Source: an uncultured Acetatifactor sp. (lineage in GTDB: Bacteria; Bacillota; Clostridia; Lachnospirales; Lachnospiraceae). From it: a stretch of 64,000 nucleotides of DNA. The stretch is from NCBI GenBank assembly GCA_949840885.1, contig CATKYJ010000008.1, positions 62,001 to 126,000 on the forward strand, read 5' to 3'. The position numbers and the translations under genes were made by a program. Within the stretch, counting starts at the first letter, position 1. Every line of letters begins with the position of its first letter. Of the stretch, positions 8,575 to 17,962 are shown piece after piece. The notes under the pieces are model-generated. The model was not told the origin of the DNA and did not search any database. It saw nothing but the letters and a program-made list of their open reading frames with translations.

Positions 8575-9315
8575 ATGGATGGGGTGCTGATTTTCTGGAT
8601 GGTTGTGCTGATTTTGTGCATCGGGATCGAAGTGCTGACCCTGGGGCTGACCACGATCTGGTTCGCGGCGGGGGCATTGGTGGCCATCTTTGCAGCCTTA
8701 TTGTACGCTCCGATTTTCGTGCAGGTGATCCTGTTCCTTGCGGTCTCACTGGTGCTTCTGTTCTTTACAAGGCCCATTGCGGTGAAGTATTTCAATAAGG
8801 ACCGGGTGAAGACCAACGTGGAGAGCATGGTAGGCCGTCAGGCCATTGTCACCGGGCAGATCGACAATGTGCAGGCCACTGGACAGGTGACGGTAAGCGG
8901 ACAGGAGTGGAGTGCCAGGAGCTGGGACGACAGGGTGCAGATTCCTGTGGGAGCGGTAGTCACCGTGGCTGCCATCAGCGGCGTAAAGCTGATCGTGCGC
9001 TTGAAGCCGCAGCCCGTGGAAGAAGCTGCCGGTGGGAGTGCACAACGAGCGGGCGCGCCGGAGAATGAGGCGAAAAGGATGAGCGAGCCGGAAGCGGTAA
9101 ATGCGGCGGATCCTGTAAGCGGATCGAAAGCGGCAAATGCGGCGGATCCGGTGGACGGGCAGACACCGGAGCATAAGCCGGAGCCGGAGAATATGTCAGA
9201 GCCGGAGAATGTGGTGGAGACAGCAGAGGCTGCAGCCCCGGTGAAGAGGCCGGATTTGGAAGAGGCTTATGATCAGGCAAAGGGGCCGGAGCCAATGACA
9301 GAGGTGGAGGGCTGA
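8575..9315 (+). CDS. NfeD-like membrane protein with a low-complexity C-terminal tail
   Basis: A 246-residue NfeD family protein. Residues 1-65 hold two to three membrane segments. Residues 75-145 form the soluble NfeD OB-fold (VGRQAIVTGQIDNVQATGQV, then VVTVAAISGVKLIV). The last 100 residues are an acidic, repetitive tail with duplicated NAADPV and SEPEN units. NfeD proteins partner SPFH/stomatin proteins in membrane microdomains, and the SPFH gene follows directly, which supports that role. Start is fixed by TAGGAGGA eight bases before ATG. The tail repeats are also visible in the DNA near 9094-9150 (AATGCGGCGGATCC twice), so its length may vary between strains. Confidence 0.88.
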   Translation: MDGVLIFWMVVLILCIGIEVLTLGLTTIWFAAGALVAIFAALLYAPIFVQVILFLAVSLVLLFFTRPIAVKYFNKDRVKTNVESMVGRQAIVTGQIDNVQATGQVTVSGQEWSARSWDDRVQIPVGAVVTVAAISGVKLIVRLKPQPVEEAAGGSAQRAGAPENEAKRMSEPEAVNAADPVSGSKAANAADPVDGQTPEHKPEPENMSEPENVVETAEAAAPVKRPDLEEAYDQAKGPEPMTEVEG

Positions 9316-9426
9316 ACGTTCGGAGACGGGCCGGGGAACGGGTAAATACCCTGTAGATTGTGAACGGATAAATTTAAAATTTTATAAAAAGTGCTCTGAA
9401 CAAAGGGCACGGAAAGAGGTAAAGTT

Positions 9427-10350
9427 ATGATAATGGGGTGGATTTTGATTGTACTGATTGTGGTGGTTCTTGCGATCTTGGTATCCTGTCTGAAGATCGT
9501 TCCTCAGGCTCAGGCCTATGTCATTGAAAGACTGGGCGCTTACCAGGGCACATGGTCAGTAGGTTTCCATGTGAAAGTTCCTTTCGTGGACAAAGTGGCC
9601 AGAAAAGTGAACCTGAAAGAGCAGGTGGCGGATTTCCCGCCCCAGCCAGTGATCACCAAGGACAATGTTACCATGCGGATCGACACGGTAGTATTCTACC
9701 AGATCACGGATCCCAAGCTGTTCACCTACGGCGTGGAGAATCCCATGATGGCTATCGAGAACCTGACGGCAACTACGCTTCGTAACATCATCGGCGATCT
9801 GGAGTTGGATCAGACATTGACGTCCCGCGAGACCATCAACACCAAGATGCGCGCAAACCTGGACATCGCCACGGATCCCTGGGGCATCAAGGTGAACCGC
9901 GTGGAACTGAAGAACATCATTCCTCCCGCTGAGATCCAGAACGCCATGGAGAAGCAAATGAAAGCAGAACGCGAGAGACGTGAGGCCGTGACACGTGCGG
10001 AAGGCGAGAAGAAAGCCAAGATCCTGGAGGCAGAGGGCGCCAAGGAATCTGCCATCCTGCGTGCTGAGGCTGACAAGCAGTCTGCTATCCTGCGTGCTGA
10101 GGCTCAGAAAGAGAAGATGATCCGTGAGGCAGAAGGTGAGGCGGAGGCTATCCTCAAGGTGCAGCAGGCAAATGCAGACGGTATCCGTATGCTGAAAGAA
10201 GCAGGAGCCGATGAGCCTGTGCTGAAGATCAAGAGCCTGGAGGCCTTTGAGAAAGTGGCAGACGGCCAGGCCACAACGATTCTGCTTCCCGCAGAGCTGC
10301 AGGGCATTGCAAGCCTGGCAGCAGCGTGGAAAGAGGGATCCAAAAACTAG
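9427..10350 (+). CDS. SPFH/stomatin family protein (QmcA-like)
   Basis: A 307-residue membrane-anchored SPFH protein. Residues 4-22 form one hydrophobic anchor. The SPFH domain spans about residues 25-190 (QAYVIERLGAYQGTWSVG, DNVTMRIDTVVFYQITDP). A long coiled-coil follows at about 190-260, made of near-repeats AEGEKKAKILEAEGAKESA and RAEADKQSAILRAEAQKEK. The C-terminus ends with the conserved hydrophobic patch TTILLPAELQGIASLAAAW. Proteins of this type oligomerise on the inner face of the membrane and organise microdomains; the upstream NfeD is the usual partner. A weak TTGTGA/TTATAA pair at 9358-9387 could give it its own promoter. A strong terminator follows. Confidence 0.92.
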   Translation: MIMGWILIVLIVVVLAILVSCLKIVPQAQAYVIERLGAYQGTWSVGFHVKVPFVDKVARKVNLKEQVADFPPQPVITKDNVTMRIDTVVFYQITDPKLFTYGVENPMMAIENLTATTLRNIIGDLELDQTLTSRETINTKMRANLDIATDPWGIKVNRVELKNIIPPAEIQNAMEKQMKAERERREAVTRAEGEKKAKILEAEGAKESAILRAEADKQSAILRAEAQKEKMIREAEGEAEAILKVQQANADGIRMLKEAGADEPVLKIKSLEAFEKVADGQATTILLPAELQGIASLAAAWKEGSKN

Positions 10351-10373
10351 CATTTCGGGTAAGAATTATGATG

Positions 10374-10408
10374 CGGCGGAAATCAACGGGATTTCCGCCG
10401 TGTTTTTT
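10374..10408 (+). terminator. Strong intrinsic terminator after the SPFH gene
   Basis: A perfect 10-bp stem CGGCGGAAAT/ATTTCCGCCG with a 7-nt loop is followed by TGTTTTTTT. It separates the NfeD-SPFH unit from the polysaccharide genes. Confidence 0.92.
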
Positions 10409-10416
10409 TATGGGCA

Positions 10417-10445
10417 TTGACCCCTATTCTGTTTTGTGGTAAAAT
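10417..10445 (+). promoter_or_regulatory. Predicted promoter for the polysaccharide genes
   Basis: TTGACC (10417-10422), a 17-nt spacer and TAAAAT (10440-10445) lie directly after the terminator and 48 nt before the next start codon. Confidence 0.7.
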
Positions 10446-10492
10446 GAAAAAATCATTACTTTTGCTAACCTTAGCAGAAAGAAAGGGGTTGC

Positions 10493-12160
10493 ATGAAGAC
10501 ACTTTTTCGGAAGAAGAAATTAAAGTGGGGATTTTATTTCCTATGCTTTTTTGTACTGTGCCTATGCGATCAGCAAATCGGCAGCGCTTCCGGGGAAATG
10601 CAGCTTGTCTGTCCCAATATTGTCTTTTGTGTTTTGAATTTGATAGTGCTAAGCCATTATCCGCTTTCCGCCTATGGCAAATGCCGGTTCTGGCTATTGG
10701 CCTTGCCATGTGCGGCTGTGGCAGGTATTGTCTTTTGCCTGAAATGGCCGGGATATTATTACCCCTGGCAGCTGACGAGCGGAGCGATTGCCGCTATTTT
10801 GTATTGCTGTGTGATGATACAGACAGGGTTTGCCATATATTCCGCGAAAGGCATTCCCCGGGGCAGACGTCCGGGCATCGGAATGCTGCTTTTACTGTTT
10901 ACGTGCATGCTCCTGTCCCGTCATGACCAATATAACGGGCCGCTGCTTTGTCTTGCGGTTATTCTGGTCTACTTGACGGATTTTACGGATCAGGAGTTCA
11001 AAGAGATGATAAAGGCTCTGGGCAGTGCCATCCTGGCAGCTTTTTTCGTGGTTCAGGGTTTGGCTTTTGTGTTCCGGCCTTACGATACATTACGCTACCT
11101 TGGCATGTATGCCAATACGAACATGAATGCACTGTTTTACCAGATAGTCTATTGCGCATTTCTTGCCTGTTTTTGCAGAATGGAAAGTAAGAGAGAACAT
11201 CCTTTTTTGCGGTGGACAAGCTTTTGCTTTGCCTGTGCCATGTGGGGATTTGTCCTGTTGACCATGTGCCGGAGCGCTATGCTTGGCATGGCGGTTGCCA
11301 CACTGCTCGGCATTGCCCTTATAGTGTGGAAACAAAAGGGAAGATGGCTTCGGAAAGGCTTTCTCTATGTGGGCGGGTTTGTTCTTTGTTCCCTGCTTGC
11401 CTTTCCGGTGGTATATGGAGCCGTAAGATACCTGCCGCCCGTGTTTCATCATCCCATTTGGTTTATGGAGGAGTATTCTGAGGACAAAGTACATTCATGG
11501 GATCCTTATGACTCTGAGAAATATACGGACTGGCGGGATGTGATTCAGGGGAACTTCGGGAGGCTGCTTATGATGAAGATTTCTCCCCAGGCAAAGCTGA
11601 ATATCGGAGCGCCTCTTTCTCTGAAAGGGCAGAATCCGGTTATTTTTGCAGCGCCCCAGCCGCCTGTGATATTGTGTTCAGGGGGAAGTGCCGCTGACGT
11701 TCCAGGGGCAGTTCCTGCTGCAGCGGAGGAAAATCCGCTGGAGGGAAACTCGGTGCTCGGCAGATTCAAGATCTACAGGCATTATATGTCACAGCTGAAT
11801 CTGCTGGGACATAAGGAATCGGAAAACGGGATTCAGTTAACGGAAAATTTCTTTGCACCCCATGCCCACAATATAATCTTACAGTATGCTTTTAACTATG
11901 GCGTGCCGGCAGGGCTTATTATGCTGGTCTATCTGATTGCCTCGGGGATCCGTCTGCTGATGCTTTGCCTGCGGGATGATACAGAAATGACCAATCTTCT
12001 GCCGCTGCTTTTGTTTGCGTCCGTCGCCGCATTTGGTATGCTGGAAGTCGTATGGAGATTTGGACAGCTTTCTTATACATTAGTGCTGTTGCTGCCCTGT
12101 TTTGCCTGGAGAGGGGCTGCGGATTCTCATAGACAGTCGCTGTCTGCAGATTGCGGCTAA
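10493..12160 (+). CDS. O-antigen ligase/polymerase-like polytopic membrane protein
   Basis: A 555-residue protein with about 12 hydrophobic segments. Two segment blocks (residues 10-310 and 450-545) flank a large hydrophilic region at about 330-440. The sequence PHAHNIILQYAFNYGVPAGL near residue 453 matches the His-containing motif of WaaL/Wzy-type O-antigen ligases and polymerases, which join lipid-linked sugar chains at the outer face of the membrane. This suggests a role in a surface polysaccharide or glycan, by family resemblance only. GAAAGGGG precedes the ATG. The next gene, a GT-C type membrane protein, starts 43 nt downstream, so they are probably cotranscribed. Base composition is lower in GC than the flanking housekeeping genes, which could reflect transfer. 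Confidence 0.7.
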   Translation: MKTLFRKKKLKWGFYFLCFFVLCLCDQQIGSASGEMQLVCPNIVFCVLNLIVLSHYPLSAYGKCRFWLLALPCAAVAGIVFCLKWPGYYYPWQLTSGAIAAILYCCVMIQTGFAIYSAKGIPRGRRPGIGMLLLLFTCMLLSRHDQYNGPLLCLAVILVYLTDFTDQEFKEMIKALGSAILAAFFVVQGLAFVFRPYDTLRYLGMYANTNMNALFYQIVYCAFLACFCRMESKREHPFLRWTSFCFACAMWGFVLLTMCRSAMLGMAVATLLGIALIVWKQKGRWLRKGFLYVGGFVLCSLLAFPVVYGAVRYLPPVFHHPIWFMEEYSEDKVHSWDPYDSEKYTDWRDVIQGNFGRLLMMKISPQAKLNIGAPLSLKGQNPVIFAAPQPPVILCSGGSAADVPGAVPAAAEENPLEGNSVLGRFKIYRHYMSQLNLLGHKESENGIQLTENFFAPHAHNIILQYAFNYGVPAGLIMLVYLIASGIRLLMLCLRDDTEMTNLLPLLLFASVAAFGMLEVVWRFGQLSYTLVLLLPCFAWRGAADSHRQSLSADCG

Positions 12161-12203
12161 GCTATCTGCCTGACAGGTTTTCCGGAAATGGAGTTCGGTA
12201 ACC

Positions 12204-13919
12204 ATGCGAAAAAAGTATCCTTTTTATTGTATTTTGGTGTTGCTGATTTTGCTGTCGCTTTTAGCGACAATCAAAATCTGGTTTTTGAATTTGAATGTAG
12301 ACGAAGAATATGCCATTACCCTATCCTGCCGGATTTTATCGGAAGACAGGATGTTCCGTGAAATCTGGGAGCCCCATCAGACGTCCGGCTTCCTGACGGC
12401 AGGGCTGTGCTGGCTTTATCAGACGGTTACAGGTACTTCGGAATACTTGGTATTGTATCTTCGCATCTGCGGCGCGGTGCTGCAGGCAGCGATCAGCGTT
12501 TTTCTGTATCGGACGCTGAAGCCATTTTCCCGCTTTGGAGCGCTTATAGCTGCTTTCTTTTTTTACAATACGCTTCCAAAGCAGATCCAGACGCCGGAAT
12601 TCTCCAATATGCTGGTGTGGTTCAGCGTATTGGCCATGTTATGCTTTTTCAGGGCCTGCCATTCAGAAAACTCTCGAAGGTGGCTGGTTGCCGCAGGAGG
12701 TTTCGTCTGCGGGCTGATTCTGTCCTACCCCTCCTGTATCCTGGCAGTTCCGGCATATTTTCTGTGCCTGAAAAAACTGCGGCCCAAAACCTTTCGGAAA
12801 GATGCGGGAACTTTGCTCCTTGTCTGCGCCGTTTTTGGGATAGGTTATCTGGCATTTTTTCTGTCCCATATGTCATTGTCTGAATTCCTGTTTGGCTTGC
12901 GGCAGATGATGACTGACGGTTCCCATGCAGATTCCCTGGGGCAGAGAGCGGCTGCCTATGGGCGGGAATTATGGGATTTGATGCCGCATTTGTGCCTTAT
13001 TGTATTTGTGTCATGCCTGTTTTTCTTTCTGTATCGCAGGGGGGCTTTGAGGCATGGAGGCAAAGTTGCCGGTGGGCATCTGTATGCCTGCTGCATATTA
13101 TGTGTCAGCCTTTTGGAACAGATTTTTGTCTGGCTGGCGGAGGGGATGTATTTTCATTATCCACTGCTTCACTTTTATATTTTATATGGCATTGGCATAG
13201 CAGCCTTTTGGAAAAAAAGGGATCAGGGCAGGCCGCGTACCCTGTTCTGGTTCGGCTCTGTCTGCGGCGGCTGTGTCTGGCTTGCGGCGCTTATTGTCAC
13301 AAACACTACCATAAGCGTGACGGGATCTTATCTTATGAGCGGCCTTATACCGGCCATTGTGCTGCTGATGGAGGAGTCGGATTTTTGTTGTGAGGGGCAG
13401 GAGAAGTCCGGAATCTGGCATCGGATTCCCGTTCTTTTGGCGGCAGTGGGACTGCTTGGGACGACATTGTTTGCAAAAGGATTCCTGGTATGTATGTATG
13501 AGGGGAAACTTGACGATGTTTTTGTAGTCAGGCAAAAGTATTTGGAGGGACCGGCCAAAAATATTTATGGCGTTTACATGGAGGGATATACCTATAATTC
13601 CTACACAGAGCTGCTGGACGGGCTCTGTTCTCCTGATGATTCGCTTTTATATGTAGGGCAGCACAGTCTGTATTATCTGCTGACAGAAAGCAGGATTGCA
13701 GTTCATTCTACGATCAGCACGCCTACTTTTGACAGCCGTCTGCTGGAATACTGGTCCTGTTTTCCGGAACATTATCCCACATTGGTGGTAATCCCTCAGG
13801 ACTACGGCAAGGTCAGCGGCACTGAATTTATCAAGGATGTATTAGGTCTGGAAGAACCGATTTGTGAAAATGCAGAATTTGCTGTATATAGAACCAAGCG
13901 GCTCTCCCCGGAAGAGTAG
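12204..13919 (+). CDS. GT-C type (ArnT/PMT-like) membrane glycosyltransferase
   Basis: A 571-residue polytopic protein with about 11 hydrophobic segments in residues 1-420 and a soluble C-terminal domain of about 150 residues. The first outer loop, after the first membrane helix, carries [10 protein letters not shown], the acidic motif placed as in GT-C enzymes that use polyprenyl-phosphate sugars. It is followed by [13 protein letters not shown], like the substrate loop of the ArnT/PMT family. It likely adds a sugar to an envelope acceptor outside the cell, but donor and acceptor cannot be told. It is the second gene of the probable two-gene unit with the O-antigen-ligase-like protein. GC is lower than in argF, which follows. 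Confidence 0.62.
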   Translation: MRKKYPFYCILVLLILLSLLATIKIWFLNLNVDEEYAITLSCRILSEDRMFREIWEPHQTSGFLTAGLCWLYQTVTGTSEYLVLYLRICGAVLQAAISVFLYRTLKPFSRFGALIAAFFFYNTLPKQIQTPEFSNMLVWFSVLAMLCFFRACHSENSRRWLVAAGGFVCGLILSYPSCILAVPAYFLCLKKLRPKTFRKDAGTLLLVCAVFGIGYLAFFLSHMSLSEFLFGLRQMMTDGSHADSLGQRAAAYGRELWDLMPHLCLIVFVSCLFFFLYRRGALRHGGKVAGGHLYACCILCVSLLEQIFVWLAEGMYFHYPLLHFYILYGIGIAAFWKKRDQGRPRTLFWFGSVCGGCVWLAALIVTNTTISVTGSYLMSGLIPAIVLLMEESDFCCEGQEKSGIWHRIPVLLAAVGLLGTTLFAKGFLVCMYEGKLDDVFVVRQKYLEGPAKNIYGVYMEGYTYNSYTELLDGLCSPDDSLLYVGQHSLYYLLTESRIAVHSTISTPTFDSRLLEYWSCFPEHYPTLVVIPQDYGKVSGTEFIKDVLGLEEPICENAEFAVYRTKRLSPEE

Positions 13920-13968
13920 TTGGCAAGGTTATTCAAAAAGGAAGCGGAAAGGCAGGTCATGGAGAGAC

Positions 13969-14970
13969 ATGGACAAAAAAGCAGACTTAAAAGGACGGGA
14001 TTTTTTGAAATTACTGGATTTTACCACAGAGGAAATCACGTATCTGCTGGATCTGGCGGCGGAATTAAAAGATAAAAAGAAGAAAGGGATTCCGGTAGAT
14101 ACCCTGCGGGGGAAGAATGTGGCGCTGATTTTCGAGAAGACCAGCACACGCACCAGATGCGCTTTTGAGGTGGCGGCTCATGACTTAGGGATGGGCACCA
14201 CTTATCTGGATCCCGCGGGATCCCAGATCGGCAAGAAAGAGAGCATAGCGGACACGGCCAGAGTCCTGTCCGGTATGTTCGAGGGAATCGAGTACCGGGG
14301 ATTTGGGCAGGATATCGTGGAGGAGCTGGCAAAATACGCGAAAGTGCCGGTGTGGAACGGGCTTACCAATGAGTTCCATCCCACCCAGATGCTGGCGGAC
14401 CTCCTGACCGTCAGGGAGCATTTCGGACGCTTAAAAGGCATCCGGCTGGCCTATATGGGAGACGCCCGCTATAACATGGGCAATTCCCTGATGGTGGTCT
14501 GCGCCAAGATGGGGATGCATTTCACGGCCTGCACCACGGAAAAATATTTCCCGGAGGCCGAATTGGTATCCCGGTGCCGGGAGATTGCGGCTTGGACTGG
14601 CGGCAGCATTACGCTGACGGAGGACGTGGCTGCCGGGACAAAAGACAAGGATGTAATCTATACGGATGTATGGGTGTCCATGGGAGAGCCGGATGAAATC
14701 TGGGAGGAGCGCATCCGGGAGCTTTCCCCTTATCAGGTGAATCGGGCAGTCATGGAGAACGCAGGGGAAAAGGCCGTTTTTATGCACTGTCTGCCCGCTT
14801 TCCATGATCTGCATACCAAGATCGGCGCCCAGATGGGAGAGCGCTTCGGCATTACGGAGATGGAGGTCACGGACCAGGTATTCGAGTCCGGGCAGTCGCT
14901 GGTGTTTGAAGAGGCGGAGAACAGGATGCATACCATCAAAGCGGTAATGCTTGCTACCATAGGGGAATGA
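13969..14970 (+). CDS. argF: Ornithine carbamoyltransferase
   Basis: A 333-residue enzyme that makes citrulline from ornithine and carbamoyl phosphate in arginine synthesis. It has the carbamoyl-phosphate motif [14 protein letters not shown] (near residue 55), the [12 protein letters not shown] motif, the ornithine loop (VSMGEPDE region) and the catalytic HCLPAFHD motif. The length matches ArgF/ArcB. The start at 13969 is preceded by GGAGAG; upstream in-frame codons overlap the previous gene. No other arginine gene lies nearby, so a catabolic ArcB role cannot be excluded by context, but no arc genes are present either. Confidence 0.93.
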   Translation: MDKKADLKGRDFLKLLDFTTEEITYLLDLAAELKDKKKKGIPVDTLRGKNVALIFEKTSTRTRCAFEVAAHDLGMGTTYLDPAGSQIGKKESIADTARVLSGMFEGIEYRGFGQDIVEELAKYAKVPVWNGLTNEFHPTQMLADLLTVREHFGRLKGIRLAYMGDARYNMGNSLMVVCAKMGMHFTACTTEKYFPEAELVSRCREIAAWTGGSITLTEDVAAGTKDKDVIYTDVWVSMGEPDEIWEERIRELSPYQVNRAVMENAGEKAVFMHCLPAFHDLHTKIGAQMGERFGITEMEVTDQVFESGQSLVFEEAENRMHTIKAVMLATIGE

Positions 14971-15104
14971 AGAAAACTGAGAGGTGAAGCATAGAGCGGT
15001 TTGAAGGAAAGCCGGAGCCGGCGCTGATGACGGGAAAGATGCTTTGGCGGGTTTTAGTTATGCCGGAACGGAGTTACAAAGAGAAGCGGAACGGGTAGGA
15101 AGAG

Positions 15105-16085
15105 ATGAAAGCAAAGATATTGGCACTTCTGCGGCAGCGGGAGGATTATGTCTCCGGACAGGAGCTGTGCGAACGCTTCGGGGTGTCGCGGACAGCGGTA
15201 TGGAAAGCCATTGGGCAGCTGAAAAAGGAAGGCTACCGGATAGAGGCGGTGCAGAATCGGGGATACCGGCTGGCCTCCCGGCAGCAGGTCTACGGGCAGC
15301 ACGAGTTGGTGAGCCGCATGGATACCCTATGGGCCGGAAAGCCGGTGTACTTCTATGATGAGTTAGGCTCCACGAACCTCCGGGCCAAGCTGGATGCGGA
15401 GAACGGGGCGAAAGAGGGTACTTTGATCGTGGCTGACATGCAGACTGCCGGGCGGGGACGCAGGGGCAGGACCTGGAGCAGCCCGCCTGGGACCAATGTG
15501 TATTTTACGCTGATTCTGAAGCCGGATTTTCGGGTGGAGCTGGCTTCCATGGTGACGCTGGTGATGGGACTGGCTGTGGCGGAGGGGATAGAAAAGACCT
15601 GCGGCCTGGAGGCCCGGATCAAATGGCCCAATGATATTGTGGTGAATGGGAAAAAGGTCTGCGGGATGCTGGCGGAGATGAGCACGGAGCGGGATTTCAT
15701 CCACTATGTGGTCATGGGCGTGGGCATCAATGTGGGGCGGCAGGATTTCCCGGCAGAGATTGCCCGGACCGCGGCCTGCCTGGAGCAGGAGTGCGGGTGC
15801 GCGGTATCCAGAGCGGAACTCATCGTCAATGTGATAAAAGCTTTCGAGGGGTATTATGAGATATTTCAAAGAGACGGCAGCCTGACAGGGCTTTTGGAGG
15901 GCTACAACGGGATGCTTGCCGGAAAGGACGGGGAAGTGCGGGTCCTTGACCCTAAGGGGGAATACCGCGGCATATCCAGAGGCATCAATGCTGCCGGCGA
16001 GCTGCTGGTGGAGCGGCAGGACGGCAGAGTGGAAGCTGTGTATGCCGGAGAGGTGTCCGTAAGGGGTGTGTATGGGTATGTGTGA
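15105..16085 (+). CDS. birA: Bifunctional biotin ligase and biotin operon repressor
   Basis: A 326-residue protein with an N-terminal winged-helix DNA-binding domain (residues 1-60, SGQELCERFGVSRTAVWKAI) and a catalytic biotin-protein ligase domain. The biotin-AMP loop reads GRGRRGRTWSSPPG near residues 118-131. The conserved KWPNDIVV motif follows, with a C-terminal SH3-like domain. BirA attaches biotin to AccB, and the two-domain form can also repress biotin genes. This fits the acetyl-CoA carboxylase subunit AccDA encoded 20 kb downstream. No BirA operator is recognisable in the window. The 134-nt gap before it holds no gene I can support. Confidence 0.93.
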   Translation: MKAKILALLRQREDYVSGQELCERFGVSRTAVWKAIGQLKKEGYRIEAVQNRGYRLASRQQVYGQHELVSRMDTLWAGKPVYFYDELGSTNLRAKLDAENGAKEGTLIVADMQTAGRGRRGRTWSSPPGTNVYFTLILKPDFRVELASMVTLVMGLAVAEGIEKTCGLEARIKWPNDIVVNGKKVCGMLAEMSTERDFIHYVVMGVGINVGRQDFPAEIARTAACLEQECGCAVSRAELIVNVIKAFEGYYEIFQRDGSLTGLLEGYNGMLAGKDGEVRVLDPKGEYRGISRGINAAGELLVERQDGRVEAVYAGEVSVRGVYGYV

Positions 16086-16225
16086 CGCAGGGAGTCGGAT
16101 GCTCTGCGTCGCCTCCTGTATTACAGCATAGATGCCGCCTGCAGCGGTTTGGCGGCACAGGTCCGCGGTTTCCGGGCCGCGGCGGGAGGCCGGTATATAG
16201 CATATGGACAAAAAGGGGGAGGCAG

Positions 16226-16576
16226 ATGGAAAGCGAAAAATTGGTTCTGTGCGCAGCCAACGCATATGAGCAAAAATATTATTTCAATGAGCGGTTTGCC
16301 GGAATTCCGGAATCCATCAAGGAGGAGCTGCGCATTCTGTGCGTGCTCTTTACCCGGGAGGTAGGCGGCGTGTTTGCCATAGCCTTTGAGGATGACGGCA
16401 GCGTGGTACTGGAGACCAACGCCGATGACGATGACATCACTTATGACGAGGTCAGCAGCGGCCTGCTGGTGGGCGAGATCAGGCGCAGACGCCAGGAACT
16501 GTTTGAGTCCCTGCAGATTTACTATAGGGTGTTCATTCTGAAAGAGGACATGTCGGAGTACTTAGGAGAGGTATGA
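16226..16576 (+). CDS. Small acidic cytoplasmic protein of unknown function
   Basis: A 116-residue soluble protein rich in acidic residues (FEDDGSVVLETNADDDDITYDE near residues 53-74, shown here in part by its Asp run). It ends with ILKEDMSEYLGEV. No catalytic motif, signal peptide or membrane segment is visible. GGGGGAGG precedes the ATG by a good distance. It resembles small uncharacterised proteins that are widespread in Lachnospiraceae (I recall a DUF6145-type family, unverified). The 140-nt gap before it contains three GC-rich hairpins (near 16084-16109, 16131-16155 and 16160-16190) without T-runs. Confidence 0.65.
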   Translation: MESEKLVLCAANAYEQKYYFNERFAGIPESIKEELRILCVLFTREVGGVFAIAFEDDGSVVLETNADDDDITYDEVSSGLLVGEIRRRRQELFESLQIYYRVFILKEDMSEYLGEV

Positions 16577-16631
16577 AGAAAGAATTAAGTCGCCTTTTCC
16601 TATGGAAGAAAGGGCGACTGGGGTGATTAGA

Positions 16632-17114
16632 ATGGTGAGAATCGAAAGGGTGAATGGAAAAAATGTCTGGGACATTCTGCGGCTCCGGGTCAGGGATGAA
16701 CAGAAGAGCTTTGTGGCAAGTAATGACAAAAGCATCATTGAGGCCTACACGGCAATCACCGGAGGGGGATACGCGTTTCCTTTCGGCATTTATGACGACG
16801 ATACCCCTGTGGGATTTCTGATGGTGGGGTATGATACGGACGAGTATTGGGAGAATCCGCCAGAGATAGCCCGAAAGAATTATAATCTGTGGCGGTTCAT
16901 GATAGATGAGCGCTGTCAGCACAGGGGATATGGACGGGCGGCGATGGAGCTTGCGCTGGAATTTATACGGACGTGGCCCTGCGGAAGCGCAGAGTACTGC
17001 TGGCTATCCTATGAGCCGGAGAATGCAGTGGCCAGAGAGTTGTACCATTCATTCGGATTCCGGGAGACCGGTGAGATGGACGAGGATGAAGTGATCGCGG
17101 TACTGCGGCTGTGA
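16632..17114 (+). CDS. GNAT family N-acetyltransferase (BltD/spermidine-acetyltransferase-like)
   Basis: A 160-residue GCN5-related acetyltransferase that moves acetyl from acetyl-CoA to an amine. The acetyl-CoA loop is QHRGYGRAAMELAL near residues 95-108. The C-terminal motif SYEPENAVARELYHSFGF is typical of the group that includes diamine and spermidine acetyltransferases such as BltD. The start at 16632 follows GGGGTGATT; an in-frame ATG at 16602 has no binding site. It lies 12 nt upstream of coaX, suggesting cotranscription. The substrate is inferred only from general resemblance. Confidence 0.8.
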   Translation: MVRIERVNGKNVWDILRLRVRDEQKSFVASNDKSIIEAYTAITGGGYAFPFGIYDDDTPVGFLMVGYDTDEYWENPPEIARKNYNLWRFMIDERCQHRGYGRAAMELALEFIRTWPCGSAEYCWLSYEPENAVARELYHSFGFRETGEMDEDEVIAVLRL

Positions 17115-17126
17115 AGAGGTGTGGAT

Positions 17127-17903
17127 ATGATACTAGTGATAGACGTAGGCAATACGAATATGGCGCTGGGCGTGTACGAAAAGGAAGAACTGCTTGCCAC
17201 TTTCCGCATCATGACCAAGATGCCCAGGACTTCGGACGAGTACGGGGTACTGATTACCCAGATGCTGCTGAATCGGGGAATAGAGGCAACTGACCTGGAG
17301 GGCTCTATCGTAGCCAGTGTGGTACCGGACGTGATGCACGCCCTCATGGGGGCCCTGGTCCGCTATACAAAGACCCGGCCTATGAATGTGGGCCCGGGCA
17401 TGAAGACAGGCATCCGCATCGTCACCGAGGATCCCAGGGCCATCGGGGCGGACCGCATCGTAGACGCGGTGGCGGCCTACGAGAAGTACGGCGGCCCGGT
17501 GCTGGTGCTGGATTTTGCCACGGCCACCACCTACGATCTGATTACGGAGAAAGGGGAGTTTGCAGCCGGCATCACGGCCCCGGGCATGGGCATCAGCTCC
17601 GAGGCTCTCTGGACCCAGGCGGCCAAGCTGCCAAAGATCGAGATCCGCAAGCCCAAATCCATCCTGGCCCAGGAGACGATCAGCAGCATGCAGGCAGGGC
17701 TGGTCTACGGCCAGATAGGACAGACCGAGTATATCATCCAAAAGGTAAAGGAAGAGAGCGGCCTAAAAAGCCTGAAAGTGGTGGCTACCGGCGGCCTGGG
17801 GCGACTTATAGCCCAGGAGACGGAGGCCATTGACATCTACGACAGCCACCTGACCATGGAGGGGCTGCGGATTCTTTATGAGAAAAACAAAAAGCCGATA
17901 TAA
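17127..17903 (+). CDS. coaX: Type III pantothenate kinase
   Basis: A 258-residue CoaX, which phosphorylates pantothenate as the first step of coenzyme A synthesis. The N-terminal phosphate loop is [33 protein letters not shown] and [11 protein letters not shown] are the conserved substrate and second phosphate motifs, and GATGG-type sequence [12 protein letters not shown] lies near the C-terminus. The start at 17127 follows GAGGTG; a GTG at 17121 in frame is possible. In many Bacillota coaX is followed by dusB, as here (59 nt gap). Confidence 0.94.
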   Translation: MILVIDVGNTNMALGVYEKEELLATFRIMTKMPRTSDEYGVLITQMLLNRGIEATDLEGSIVASVVPDVMHALMGALVRYTKTRPMNVGPGMKTGIRIVTEDPRAIGADRIVDAVAAYEKYGGPVLVLDFATATTYDLITEKGEFAAGITAPGMGISSEALWTQAAKLPKIEIRKPKSILAQETISSMQAGLVYGQIGQTEYIIQKVKEESGLKSLKVVATGGLGRLIAQETEAIDIYDSHLTMEGLRILYEKNKKPI

Positions 17904-17962
17904 GACATGGATGTAATGGAATGGCAAAAGAGAAACTGCATGTATGAGAAGGAATAAAAGCG

